DNA of 64,000 bases from Crocinitomicaceae bacterium (GCA_016709005.1 JADJEU010000020.1:310001-374000), one strand, 5' to 3'. Positions 1 to 8,747 are shown, numbered from the stretch's first letter. Made by a program: numbers and translations. Notes: generated by a model not told the origin, from the letters alone.

Positions 1-1215
1 TTCCTCAGGTACATCCACCGTCAAATCTTCAACCGGCTCACATTTTACACCATCAATCTCTTTCAAGATAACTTGCGGCTGACCAACTTGTACTTCGTAT
101 CCTTCTCTGCGCATAGTTTCCAATAGAACAGATAAGTGCATGACACCTCTTCCAAAAACATTCCATCTATCAGCAGAACCAGTAGTTCCAACTTTTAATG
201 CAAGATTTTTTTCAAGTTCTTTTTGAAGGCGATCGTAAATATGTCTTGATGTCACAAATTTTCCTTCTTTACCATAAAAAGGAGAATCGTTAATTGTGAA
301 CAACATACTCATGGTTGGTTCATCAATCGTGATTGAATCCAAAGGCTCTGGCTTTTCGAAATCGCAAATGCAATCTCCAATTTCAAATCCTTCAATTCCG
401 GTCACAGCACAAATATCTCCAACCTTTACTGACTCCACTTTAATTTTAGCAAGACCTTCGAAAACAAAAACTTCTTTGATTCTTGATTTCTCATGTGTAC
501 CATCTCTTTTTACAAGAATGATTGGTTGATTTGGTTTTATTTCACCACGCATCAAACGACCTACAGCAATACGACCTACAAAAGATGAATAATCCAATGA
601 TGTAATCAACATCTGTGTATTTCCTTCAGCAAATTTTCTTGGTGGAAAATACGTGATGATTTTATCCAGAATAGTTTCAATTGACGTAGTTGGTTTTTTA
701 TAATCCGTGCTCATCCAACCTTGTTTAGCCGAACCGTAAACTGTCTCAAAATTCAACTGTTCATCGTTTGCATCCAATTCGAACATGAGGTCAAAAACTT
801 TCTCATGCACTTCTTCCGGATTACAATTTTCTTTATCGACTTTATTAATTACCAACAAAGCTTTTAAACCTAACTGCAACGCTTTTTGCAAAACGAAACG
901 CGTTTGCGGCATTGGTCCTTCAAAGGCATCTACCAAAAGACAAACACCATCTGCCATGTTCAATACACGCTCAACCTCACCACCAAAATCGCTGTGACCA
1001 GGAGTATCAATGATGTTGATTTTTGTGTCTTTATAAAATACAGATACGTTTTTTGCAGTGATTGTGATTCCACGTTCACGCTCTAAATCGTTGCTGTCCA
1101 TAATAAGATCACCGGAGCTTTTGATTGGATTTTTTCCGGCTTCGATCATACGATCCACCAGGGTTGTTTTCCCGTGATCGACGTGTGCAATAATTGCGAT
1201 GTTTCTAATCTCCAT
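1..1215 (-). CDS. typA: Translational GTPase TypA/BipA, 3' end beyond window
   Basis: This is the N-terminal 405 codons of TypA/BipA, a ribosome-associated translational GTPase of about 600 residues; the C-terminus lies before base 1. The start is ATG at 1215, giving MEIRNIAIIAHVDHGKTT. P-loop AHVDHGKT, switch I RERGIT, G3 DTPGHSDF and G4 NKVD are all visible, followed by the domain 2 barrel (FVGRIAVGRL) and the EF-G-like third domain (SPFYGKEGKFVTSRHI, EKNLAL). TypA acts in ribosome assembly and stress or cold adaptation. It lies downstream of, and on the same strand as, a DEAD-box helicase that is also typically cold-induced, with a 103-base gap holding two hairpins, so co-regulation is plausible but not shown. 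Confidence 0.95.
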   Translation of the reverse strand, partial: MEIRNIAIIAHVDHGKTTLVDRMIEAGKNPIKSSGDLIMDSNDLERERGITITAKNVSVFYKDTKINIIDTPGHSDFGGEVERVLNMADGVCLLVDAFEGPMPQTRFVLQKALQLGLKALLVINKVDKENCNPEEVHEKVFDLMFELDANDEQLNFETVYGSAKQGWMSTDYKKPTTSIETILDKIITYFPPRKFAEGNTQMLITSLDYSSFVGRIAVGRLMRGEIKPNQPIILVKRDGTHEKSRIKEVFVFEGLAKIKVESVKVGDICAVTGIEGFEIGDCICDFEKPEPLDSITIDEPTMSMLFTINDSPFYGKEGKFVTSRHIYDRLQKELEKNLALKVGTTGSADRWNVFGRGVMHLSVLLETMRREGYEVQVGQPQVILKEIDGVKCEPVEDLTVDVPEE

Positions 1216-1256
1216 TTTACTTTATGCTGATGTGTTAAACTTTTATTTTTTAAAAC

Positions 1257-1328
1257 GGGCGGATGCGAGATCCGCCCTTGCATTATTTTTTTGGTCGGAG
1301 GCAAGCTCCGCCCCTGCGTTATTTTCTT
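1257..1328. repeat. Two tandem 36-bp hairpin repeats (REP-like)
   Basis: Two imperfect copies of a 36-base unit start at 1257 and 1293. Each begins with an inverted repeat: GGGCGGAT/ATCCGCCC around GCGAG (1257-1277), and GGTCGGAG/CTCCGCCC around GCAAG (1293-1313, one mismatch). Each continues with a TGCnTTATTTT tract. The second copy runs into the helicase stop codon (1319-1321). They could act as an attenuator between the helicase gene and typA, or be REP/MITE-like dispersed repeats. Confidence 0.6.
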
Positions 1329-3385
1329 TTTACTCTTGGTCTTTCAGATGAAGAAGATGATGAACTTGTTGATCTGCGTGGTGATTTAAAACCAGCGCCA
1401 GCCCCTTCTTCTTTTCTTTTAAATCCACCGCCAAATTCTCTTTTTGGTTTTGAATCATCAAAGCCTCCAGATTTTTTAGCACCGTATTCTCTTTTTGGTT
1501 TTGAGTCATCAAATCCACCCGATCTTTTTGCACCAAATTCTCTTTTAGGTTTTGAATCGTCACGATCTCTGTAAGATGAACCAAATTCTTTTTTAGGTTT
1601 ACGATCACCGAAACGCTCGCTTCTTCCTCCACCGCCAAAACTGCGACTTCCGCCTCTTCCTTCACCTTTACTTTCTCCACTTCCGCGGCTATCACCTTTT
1701 GAAGTTTGTTCGATTGACATTTCTTTTCCTTCAAAATCAGTTCCTTTTAATTTTGAAAGAATCATTTCTGTCTGCGATTTTTCAGCGTCAAAAAATGAGA
1801 AATTATTCATGATATCAATTTTACCGATACCTGATTTATCCATTCCAGTATTGTCACAAACCATGCGCAACAAAGCGCCTTGATTAAATCCATCTCTGCG
1901 TCCAAGATTTACAAAAAAGCGTTGGAAATTTTCATCATTTCTGCTTGAAGATTCACTGCGACGACCTTTTGAAAATGATCCCGAATCTGAATTTCTGTCA
2001 TCACGATCACGTCTGTTGTTGCGATCTGAATTTCTATCAGAACCTCTGTCCGATTTTGAATCTGCATTCAAGTCGTTTGATGATCCACTATAATAATCAA
2101 GCAATTTATTAAACTCACCTGAAACAAAACGTTGAACTAACTCTTCATTTGAAAAGTGTCCCAATTTTTCCATCACCGCAGGCATGTATTTATTCATGCG
2201 ATTGTTATCAGCAGGTGCATCGGCAATTTTAGTTACCATGTGCATCAATCTGATTTCACAAATCTGATCTGGTGAAGGAACCGATTTTACAGCAAAATTA
2301 GATTTAATGATACGCTCGATTGCTTTAATCTTGTACATCTCTTTTGAGTTAACAAGCGCAATTGAAATACCTTTTTTACCAGCTCTTGCAGTACGTCCGC
2401 TTCTGTGCGTGTAGTTTTCTACATCTTCTGGAAGGTTGTAATGAATAACGTGTGTAATATCTGTAACGTCAATCCCACGCGCAGCAACATCAGTAGCTAC
2501 TAAAATCTGAAGTGTACGTTGACGGAATTTATCCATTACGCGGTCACGTTGAGCTTGTGAAAGATCGCCGTGAAGTGGTTCTGCATTATACCCTTCAGCC
2601 ATTAATTTATCTGCAACCTTTCCTGTTTCCATTCTGGTTCTGCAGAAAATCAAACCGTAGATATCTGGATTAAAATCAATGATACGTTTCAACGCTTCAT
2701 AACGATCGCGTTCACGAACAACATAATAATCGTGTTCAATATTTTTATTTCCTTCGTTTTTACCACCTACAGTAATTTCAAAAGGAGATTCCATATAATT
2801 TTTTGCAATGCTGGCAACTTCTTTTGGCATGGTTGCAGAAAACAACCAAACACTTTTTTCAGCTGGAGTTTGAGTAAGAATCTGATCGATGTCTTCTTTA
2901 AAGCCCATGTTCAGCATTTCATCAGCCTCATCCAACACAACGTATTGTATAGTTTGAAGTTTGATTTTTTTACGTTCAATCAAATCAATTAAACGACCCG
3001 GAGTGGCAACAACAATTTGTGCGCCTCTTTCAATCTGACGAATTTGTTTTACGATATCTGTTCCTCCGTAAACTGGAACAACATTCACACCGCCTAAAAA
3101 TTCAGAATAATTTTGGAGATCATTTGTAATCTGAATACACAACTCACGTGTTGGACACAATACTAAACCTTGTGTATGTTTTGAACTGGAATCGATCAGG
3201 TGTAACATGGGCAAACCAAAAGCGGCTGTTTTTCCTGTTCCTGTTGACGCGAGACCTACCAAATCTCCTTGTTTTTCCAATAAATATGGAATGGCTTGTT
3301 GTTGAATCGGCGTAGGATTTACGAATCCGATTTTTGTTATGGCTGAAAGAATTTCGTTCTTCAGACCAAGTTCCTGAAATGTCAT
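1319..3385 (-). CDS. deaD: DEAD-box ATP-dependent RNA helicase, DeaD/CsdA type
   Basis: 688 residues from ATG 3385. This is an RNA-unwinding helicase of the DeaD/CsdA/DbpA group, which acts in ribosome assembly and cold-shock RNA remodelling. Q-motif near residues 24-29; motif I ASTGTGKT 46-53; motif II DEAD 152-155; motif III SAT 183-185; motif VI HRSGRTAR 327-334. A Ser/Arg/Asp-rich linker (about 435-495) leads to a DbpA-type RNA-binding domain (about 495-570, FFVNLGRRDGF...GKIDI). The tail is a Gly/Arg/Lys-rich low-complexity region with three 17-residue repeats, likely a disordered RNA-binding tail. A consensus promoter 120-130 bases upstream predicts a long 5' leader, as in cold-inducible genes. 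The symbol is assigned by family, not by orthology test. Confidence 0.93.
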   Translation of the reverse strand: MTFQELGLKNEILSAITKIGFVNPTPIQQQAIPYLLEKQGDLVGLASTGTGKTAAFGLPMLHLIDSSSKHTQGLVLCPTRELCIQITNDLQNYSEFLGGVNVVPVYGGTDIVKQIRQIERGAQIVVATPGRLIDLIERKKIKLQTIQYVVLDEADEMLNMGFKEDIDQILTQTPAEKSVWLFSATMPKEVASIAKNYMESPFEITVGGKNEGNKNIEHDYYVVRERDRYEALKRIIDFNPDIYGLIFCRTRMETGKVADKLMAEGYNAEPLHGDLSQAQRDRVMDKFRQRTLQILVATDVAARGIDVTDITHVIHYNLPEDVENYTHRSGRTARAGKKGISIALVNSKEMYKIKAIERIIKSNFAVKSVPSPDQICEIRLMHMVTKIADAPADNNRMNKYMPAVMEKLGHFSNEELVQRFVSGEFNKLLDYYSGSSNDLNADSKSDRGSDRNSDRNNRRDRDDRNSDSGSFSKGRRSESSSRNDENFQRFFVNLGRRDGFNQGALLRMVCDNTGMDKSGIGKIDIMNNFSFFDAEKSQTEMILSKLKGTDFEGKEMSIEQTSKGDSRGSGESKGEGRGGSRSFGGGGRSERFGDRKPKKEFGSSYRDRDDSKPKREFGAKRSGGFDDSKPKREYGAKKSGGFDDSKPKREFGGGFKRKEEGAGAGFKSPRRSTSSSSSSSERPRVKRK
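1421..1561 (-). repeat. 51-bp in-frame tandem repeat in helicase tail
   Basis: Three tandem units (1511-1561, 1460-1510, 1421-1459, the last partial) each encode DDSKPKRE(F/Y)GAK(R/K)SGGF or part of it, so the unit is 17 codons. Such in-frame minisatellites can change copy number without breaking the frame. Confidence 0.85.
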
Positions 3386-3685
3386 TTTGTTTTATTTAGT
3401 TATTAATCCCCTCTCCTGATCCTAATTCGATAACTAAATTCTCCAATTTATGCGACATGAATTAATCTCAGGACTAAAGTGAACTGGACTTACTTACGGC
3501 CAATTGCGGTGCAAAGGTACACTATTTTTCGTATAAATCAACCAAATCGTTTGAGAAGTTCATTTATCTCACTGATTAGATGAGAAATAACATTTTTTAA
3601 CAACCAAAGAATTAACACACTTTAGCAGATTTCTTTATAAATGCCCTACCTTAGGCAATCTCAAAAAAGAACCTAATTGATACGA
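3386..3685. other. Divergent intergenic region between helicase and M23 peptidase genes
   Basis: 300 bases with no convincing gene. It holds the consensus minus-strand helicase promoter (3512-3541). On the plus strand, a TACCTTAG box close to the -7 consensus (about 3647-3655) is a weak candidate promoter for the peptidase gene. The helicase leader (about 3386-3505) may be structured, but no named RNA element was recognised. Confidence 0.6.
3512..3541 (-). promoter_or_regulatory. Bacteroidota consensus promoter for the helicase gene
   Basis: On the minus strand, TTG (3539-3541) is followed by exactly 19 bases and then TACCTTTG (3512-3519). This matches the Bacteroidota -33/-7 consensus TTG-N19-TAnnTTTG. 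The predicted start of transcription is near 3505, leaving a leader of about 120 nt before the helicase ATG. Confidence 0.75.
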
Positions 3686-4666
3686 ATGAAAAAATTGATT
3701 GCCCTCACCGCTCTGTTCATCAGTCTGTCTTCACTGAACGCTCAACCTTTGTATGAACCTATTGACACGTTCTATACTGAACACGGCACTGTGCTTTTAT
3801 ACCCTGACCGTTCATGGGTTTATTTGGAAGACATCTATTTTGATGGAATCATGAATTCATCATTGCATGATTTTATTCAGCAAGACAGCGGGTATCATTA
3901 TAAGGCCTACTGGAAAACTGATGTTGCTATTACCTGCAATCAGAATAATGTAGGTAACATGAACGATACAATCTGGATGTGTGTTCTGGATACTACCCAC
4001 TCTGATTTCTGCATTCCGTTTGATGGAAGAATCACTTCAGGCTTTGGTTACAGACATGGGCGCAATCATAATGGTGTCGATATTGACCTGGAAGAAGGCG
4101 ATACTGTTCGTGCAGCATTTGATGGCAAAGTACGTTACGCGCGTTACCATGAAAACGGATTTGGAAATTTGATCATCATCAGACATTATAATGGATTAGA
4201 AACTTACTATGCACATTGCTCAAAACTTCTGGTAGCTCCGAATCAGGAAATAAAAGCCGGGGATGTGATTGGCCTTGGAGGAAATACCGGACACTCGTAC
4301 GGAGCTCACTTACATTTTGAAATTCGTTTTTATGACGTTCCGATTGACCCAGAGCTTGTTTTCAATTTTCAGCATAAAGATGTGCATGACAATTTATTGG
4401 TACATAGAGGTGTTTTTGTAGAAGGCGGTTATCGTTCTTCAGCCAGCGTAACGGCGCCTCCGGGAACGATGGGCACCGGTGGCGGAACAACCACAAGTAC
4501 AACATCAAGTACAAACACTACATCCAAAACTCATAAAGTACGAAGCGGTGATACCTTAGGTGGTATTGCTGAAAAATATGGAACTACAGTTAGTCAGCTT
4601 TGCAAACTGAATGGTATAAAGGCGACTGACATTATTCATATTGGTCAGGTATTGAAAGTCCGCTAG
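3686..4666 (+). CDS. Secreted M23 (LytM-type) peptidase with C-terminal LysM
   Basis: 326 residues from ATG 3686 (MKKLIALT...); an in-frame TTG nine bases upstream would put charged residues before the signal peptide, so the ATG is preferred. Signal peptide residues 1-19 (SLNAQ). The LytM/peptidase M23 domain (about 110-225) has the zinc-binding HxxxD (H128, D132) and HLH (H208, H210), so it should be an active endopeptidase cutting peptidoglycan cross-bridges. A Thr/Ser/Gly linker (255-281) leads to one LysM domain (282-325) that binds glycan strands. The TAG stop is followed directly and in the same frame by the patatin coding sequence. Cell-wall remodelling in the periplasm is the likely role. 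Confidence 0.92.
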   Translation: MKKLIALTALFISLSSLNAQPLYEPIDTFYTEHGTVLLYPDRSWVYLEDIYFDGIMNSSLHDFIQQDSGYHYKAYWKTDVAITCNQNNVGNMNDTIWMCVLDTTHSDFCIPFDGRITSGFGYRHGRNHNGVDIDLEEGDTVRAAFDGKVRYARYHENGFGNLIIIRHYNGLETYYAHCSKLLVAPNQEIKAGDVIGLGGNTGHSYGAHLHFEIRFYDVPIDPELVFNFQHKDVHDNLLVHRGVFVEGGYRSSASVTAPPGTMGTGGGTTTSTTSSTNTTSKTHKVRSGDTLGGIAEKYGTTVSQLCKLNGIKATDIIHIGQVLKVR

Positions 4667-5482
4667 CTGAAAAAGAAACTCATCATATCTATTGACGGTG
4701 GCGGCATCAGAGGGATCATTCCGCTTGTTGTGCTCAGAACAATCCAGGCGCGTTGTCAAAAACAAATAAATTCAATTACTGCAAACTGGTATGGCACGTC
4801 AACAGGATCTGTCATTGCGGCTGCGTTGTTGATTCAAGATAAAACTGATTTTAATGAAGCAGTTCAAAACGTACTTGACATTTACGAATTCAGATCAACC
4901 TCATCCATCAATCCACTTGGAGCCAAACATCCTGAGCGTGCATTACACAAAATACTGGAAGAAAATTTTGGTTTTCTGACACTTGCTGATATGCCAAAAC
5001 TTGCCGTTGTTACTTGTCAAAAATCAGATTATGCAACTGCTGTTTTTCAAAAAAACACAGACGTTAATCTGGCAGATGCTTTGAAAGCCTCATGTGCTGT
5101 GCCGGGAATATTTGAATCCATCACAATAAATGGAATTGATTATGTGGATGGTTTTTTGAGTGCAAAGAATCCATCCTTCCTTGCATTGGAGAATTCTGGA
5201 AAAAATGAAGATGTGATTTTACTAAGTCTAGGAACTGGAATTTTGCGCGAAGTAGACGACATTGAATTACAAGTCAGAGAGACTCACAAAATCTGTGAAG
5301 AACTTGCAGCAAAAAAAAAATTCCATTATTTCAGATTTAATCCAAGGTTGATTGAAGCGGCAGATGATATGCAAGATACCCGACTCAAAAATATCTTTGC
5401 GTTAAAAAAAGATACCGAAAATTATCTCATTGAAAAAAGAGATCGGATTGACGAGCTCGTAAAACTGCTGAACGATATTTAG
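4667..5482 (+). CDS. Patatin-like phospholipase, atypical CTG start
   Basis: About 271 residues of a patatin-like lipid acyl hydrolase. Oxyanion-hole motif DGGGIRG at residues 10-16; nucleophile GTSTG at 43-47 (Ser45); catalytic Asp161 in VDGF. There is no signal peptide, so it is probably cytoplasmic. No ATG, GTG or TTG start keeps the DGGGIRG motif: the first codon after the upstream TAG is CTG (4667), followed by AAA AAG AAA, so the natural start may be MKKK with its ATG altered or one A lost (GCATGA read as GCTGA). The GTG at 4730 would remove the oxyanion hole. The gene converges on the SpoIIE fragment and overlaps its stop by 4 bases. Confidence 0.85.
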   Translation: MKKKLIISIDGGGIRGIIPLVVLRTIQARCQKQINSITANWYGTSTGSVIAAALLIQDKTDFNEAVQNVLDIYEFRSTSSINPLGAKHPERALHKILEENFGFLTLADMPKLAVVTCQKSDYATAVFQKNTDVNLADALKASCAVPGIFESITINGIDYVDGFLSAKNPSFLALENSGKNEDVILLSLGTGILREVDDIELQVRETHKICEELAAKKKFHYFRFNPRLIEAADDMQDTRLKNIFALKKDTENYLIEKRDRIDELVKLLNDI

Positions 5483-6327
5483 ACTTCAACTCCCATTAAA
5501 CAGACGTCATCTATCTGCTCAAACTCTCGCTTCCAATCGTAGAAAGCATTACGAATACTTCCATATTGTTCATTCATTGAAACCTCCTGCGCTGACAGAA
5601 TTAATTCTTTCAAGGTTTTGTACTTGAATTTTTTTCCTTTGTCACCGCCAAACTGATCTGCAAAACCATCGCTATATAAATAAACGCGATCACCCTTTTT
5701 CAAGGTTGCATTATTGTTTCTGAAATTTTTTCGGCCTTCAAAATATCCGATGGGTTGTTTGTCTGCTTTAATTTCAAAAAGTTTATAGCCAGCAAATATC
5801 AAATTAGGTTCGATTGATTCATTATTCACAACCAGATTTTCGTCCGATTCTGGTCGCACAATCCAAACCGAATTTTGCGCACCCGCATATTGAAAACTGA
5901 CATTGGTATCCGAATTATACTCGAGTGAACAGAGTGAAATATCCATTCCGTCTTTGATCACAGTTCCCGTTTCTGCATCGGTGAAAGATTCAATCATCGA
6001 ATCATTTACTGAATCTAAAATTTGTGAGGCAACATCTATTCCTTGTTCACGCAAGGCCGTGTTTAGCGCACGCGTTGCGATCAATGAAACCATTGCTCCC
6101 GGTACACCGTGACCAGTACAATCTGCTACTGAAAAGAAAATTTTCCTTTTATCCAATGATCGTTCAGCCCAATAAAAGTCACCCGAAACAATGTCCTTTG
6201 GTCTGAAGAAAATAAAATAACTCGCCAGAAGTTTTGCCACTTTTTCTTTCGCCGGTAAAACTGATCGCTGAATTCGTCTTGAATAGAAAATAGAATCCGT
6301 TATCTCTTTATTTTTTTCTTCAAGCAT
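5479..6327 (-). CDS. SpoIIE-type PP2C phosphatase domain, C-terminal part of a split sensor
   Basis: 282 residues of a SpoIIE/PP2C-family Ser/Thr phosphatase domain with metal-binding motifs GDFYWAE, VADCTGHGVPGAM, DGMDIS and YSDGFADQFGG, ending DDVCLMG. It starts in the middle of a signalling-helix coiled coil (MLEEKNKEITDS), which marks it as the continuation of the propeller protein that overlaps it by 28 bases in another frame. Reading through a one-base shift at the A5 run 6379-6383 joins them seamlessly. Such phosphatases usually act on STAS-domain anti-sigma-factor antagonists; no such partner is visible here. The internal ATG could also allow separate translation. Confidence 0.88.
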   Translation of the reverse strand: MLEEKNKEITDSIFYSRRIQRSVLPAKEKVAKLLASYFIFFRPKDIVSGDFYWAERSLDKRKIFFSVADCTGHGVPGAMVSLIATRALNTALREQGIDVASQILDSVNDSMIESFTDAETGTVIKDGMDISLCSLEYNSDTNVSFQYAGAQNSVWIVRPESDENLVVNNESIEPNLIFAGYKLFEIKADKQPIGYFEGRKNFRNNNATLKKGDRVYLYSDGFADQFGGDKGKKFKYKTLKELILSAQEVSMNEQYGSIRNAFYDWKREFEQIDDVCLMGVEV

Positions 6328-8741
6328 TTCATTCTGACTTGAAATTTCAGAAGTGCGTCGCTCAATAATTGCTTCCAGTTTTTCTGCTTTTCACGCAGCT
6401 GTTTTGTTCGCCAGCGCATGATAAATATTCCGGCTACGATTGAAACTATGATCACAAAAATTCTAAACAACCAGGTTGTCCAAAAAGGTTTGTGAATGAC
6501 AAAAGCAAATGATTCTTCATACTCCTGTATCACTCCAAGTTCATTGGATGCGCGCAATTTAAAGACATAAGAACCGGGATCAAGATTTGTATAGGATACG
6601 TGTCTGTCCGAAGAAGGAGCGGTCCAATCATGTTCAAAACCTTCAAGCTTCCAGCTGTATTTTATTTTATCAGGGGCGATGTAGTTTATTCCAATAAATT
6701 CAAAATCCAAATTGTTTTTATTGTATGGTAATTCAAGATTTTCTGGCAATTGATAATGACCTGTTACAGAATCTGACCAGGAAGATTTTGTCCAGTCAAC
6801 TTTGTTACCATTGATTTTTATTCCTGTGATATAAATTTTAGATTCTGAACCTTTCAGAAAAGTTTCGAGCTCTTTGCCATTGAGTCTAAACAAACCATTG
6901 ATTGTACCAAACCAGAGATTTCCTTTAGAATCAAGCAGTGATGCGTTAGGATAATTTTGTAATCCGGTAAAACCAATCTCACTGCCACAAAGAATGACGG
7001 ATGAAATTGTATCAGCATCCAATTGGGCTATGTCTATTCCGCGTTCATGACCAATCCAAAGTTGATTTTTTACAACTAAGATTGAGTAAATATAATCTGA
7101 TGACAAATGATCACGTTTTGAAAAACTGCGCATTTCAATTGACTTGGATTCGCTATTGTATTGACCTCTGAACAATCCATTGCCATTTGTACCGATCCAC
7201 AAATAGCCAGTTGAATCAACAGCTATGGAAATTACTTTGTCCACTTCATCTGCGACGATTGGCGTGACTATTCGAGCTTCATCGTAGACGCTCAGCGTGC
7301 CATCTGAAAAACCAATCCACACTCGGTCTTCACGATCTCCTACAATAGTCGATACTTCTTCTCCACCCATTTTATTGTTTGCGGATAAATTGATGACCTG
7401 AAATGATTCATAATCACCCACTACATTTACCTGAAACAATCCGTGATTAGTGCCCACGTAATATTTATTATTGAGGAATTCGATCACATTCACGGAAACG
7501 GCTTCATCCTTTTCAGTCTGAAACAAAATTTCTTTTCTGTAATCTGCTTTAATGACGGTGACACCACGCGTATTTCCCAACCAGGTATAGCCGTTAACAT
7601 CATAATAAACGGTGCGAATTGAATTACCCAAATAAGAATCACTCAATTTAATTGTAGCGTAATTGTAAAGTTTATTATCTACTACTTCCAGATTAGTCAG
7701 TCCGGCATTGGTTCCAACAAGTATATCTCCATATTCATCTTCATGTAATGCTTGCACCTGATTACTTGCCAAACCTTCATGCATGGTAAATCCGGTAAAA
7801 TCTTTATAGTTGTAGCGCATGATGCCACCAAAAAAAGTTCCTATCCAGATATTGTCAAAATTATCACGGGCAATACAGCGCACACGTTCATTGCTCAAGC
7901 CATTTTCTGCTGTAATTGAAATGAATTGTTCACCATCAAACACGCTGATACCGCGCATGGTTCCAAGCCAGATTGAGCCGTATAAATCTTCCTGAATGGA
8001 GCGTACACGATTATTGATTAGTCCATCTGCGGTTGTCCATTTATAAATAGAATCTGATTCAATTTTTCCTAAACCTTGAGAAGTACCAATCCACATTTTA
8101 TTTTTTGAATCGACATAAATTTTCAGAATGCGATACGATGGCAGTTTTGATTGTCTTTCAAACTCTTTTAAATTTCCATTTGAAAAAGTAAATAAACCAG
8201 AGTCGGTTCCAATCCACATTTCATTCTGATGCCATACCAAGGTTCGAATTGTGCTGTCGATGAAATTCTGCTCAAAAAGAAAAAGTGTATCCGCGCATTT
8301 ATTTTTTGAATCAATAAAACTTACACCGTGATCGGTTCCAACCCAAATGCGTCCTTGAGCATCCTGACTCATGGATCGTATCCGATCTTCAGACAACGAA
8401 TCCGACAGCTCAACTTCAATAAACTCATGGCCATCAAAAAAACAAACGCCTTCATCTGTTGCCAACCAAAGAACATGGTCGGTATCTTCAAAAATCAAAC
8501 GAATATTATCAGAAGGTAATCCGTTTCTGCGCGTGTAGGATTGAAAGTGATGACCATCAAATTTACAAACCCCACCGCCCTCGGTACCTACCCAAAGAAA
8601 GCCATTGTAATCCTGAAAGATGTCATAGACACCAACACGCGGCAGACCTTCTTCAAGCGAATATTTTTTAAAATGAAACTGCTGCGCTTGACCAAAAACT
8701 GGAAGCAATATCAGAACAACAAGAATCAATCGAATCAACAT
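6300..8741 (-). CDS. Two-component-regulator-type propeller sensor, N-terminal part of a split sensor phosphatase
   Basis: 813 residues from ATG 8741. Signal peptide (ending VFGQAQ), then about a dozen Reg_prop repeats (pattern GxxWxGTxxGxxxFDG) forming two periplasmic beta-propellers, a Y_Y_Y domain (about residues 655-755, KYSWKLEGFEHDW), and one transmembrane helix near 760-780 (TWLFRIFVIIVSIVAGIFIM). After RWRTKQLREKQK the frame leaves the expected coiled coil and ends within 23 residues. In the -1 frame the helix continues as KLEAIIERRTSEISSQNEML into the SpoIIE domain. The intact product would be a membrane sensor that turns a periplasmic, often polysaccharide, signal into phosphatase activity. 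A TAnnTTTG box lies just upstream. Confidence 0.88.
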   Translation of the reverse strand: MLIRLILVVLILLPVFGQAQQFHFKKYSLEEGLPRVGVYDIFQDYNGFLWVGTEGGGVCKFDGHHFQSYTRRNGLPSDNIRLIFEDTDHVLWLATDEGVCFFDGHEFIEVELSDSLSEDRIRSMSQDAQGRIWVGTDHGVSFIDSKNKCADTLFLFEQNFIDSTIRTLVWHQNEMWIGTDSGLFTFSNGNLKEFERQSKLPSYRILKIYVDSKNKMWIGTSQGLGKIESDSIYKWTTADGLINNRVRSIQEDLYGSIWLGTMRGISVFDGEQFISITAENGLSNERVRCIARDNFDNIWIGTFFGGIMRYNYKDFTGFTMHEGLASNQVQALHEDEYGDILVGTNAGLTNLEVVDNKLYNYATIKLSDSYLGNSIRTVYYDVNGYTWLGNTRGVTVIKADYRKEILFQTEKDEAVSVNVIEFLNNKYYVGTNHGLFQVNVVGDYESFQVINLSANNKMGGEEVSTIVGDREDRVWIGFSDGTLSVYDEARIVTPIVADEVDKVISIAVDSTGYLWIGTNGNGLFRGQYNSESKSIEMRSFSKRDHLSSDYIYSILVVKNQLWIGHERGIDIAQLDADTISSVILCGSEIGFTGLQNYPNASLLDSKGNLWFGTINGLFRLNGKELETFLKGSESKIYITGIKINGNKVDWTKSSWSDSVTGHYQLPENLELPYNKNNLDFEFIGINYIAPDKIKYSWKLEGFEHDWTAPSSDRHVSYTNLDPGSYVFKLRASNELGVIQEYEESFAFVIHKPFWTTWLFRIFVIIVSIVAGIFIMRWRTKQLREKQKNWKQLLSDALLKFQVRMKCLKKKIKR

Positions 8742-8747
8742 ACCAAA

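Noticed and set aside
1263..1574. 103-codon open frame antisense to the helicase tail
   Set aside because: It is the mirror of the low-complexity repeat region on the other strand; no start context or family resemblance.
4664..4666. TAG as an amber readthrough or recoded codon joining the M23 and patatin proteins
   Set aside because: No tRNA or recoding signal is seen, and an N-terminal secreted peptidase fused to a cytoplasmic-type patatin makes little sense. A missing base or CTG start is simpler.
5308..5320. Long A run in the patatin gene as a frameshift site
   Set aside because: The frame is continuous through it, so no shift is needed here.
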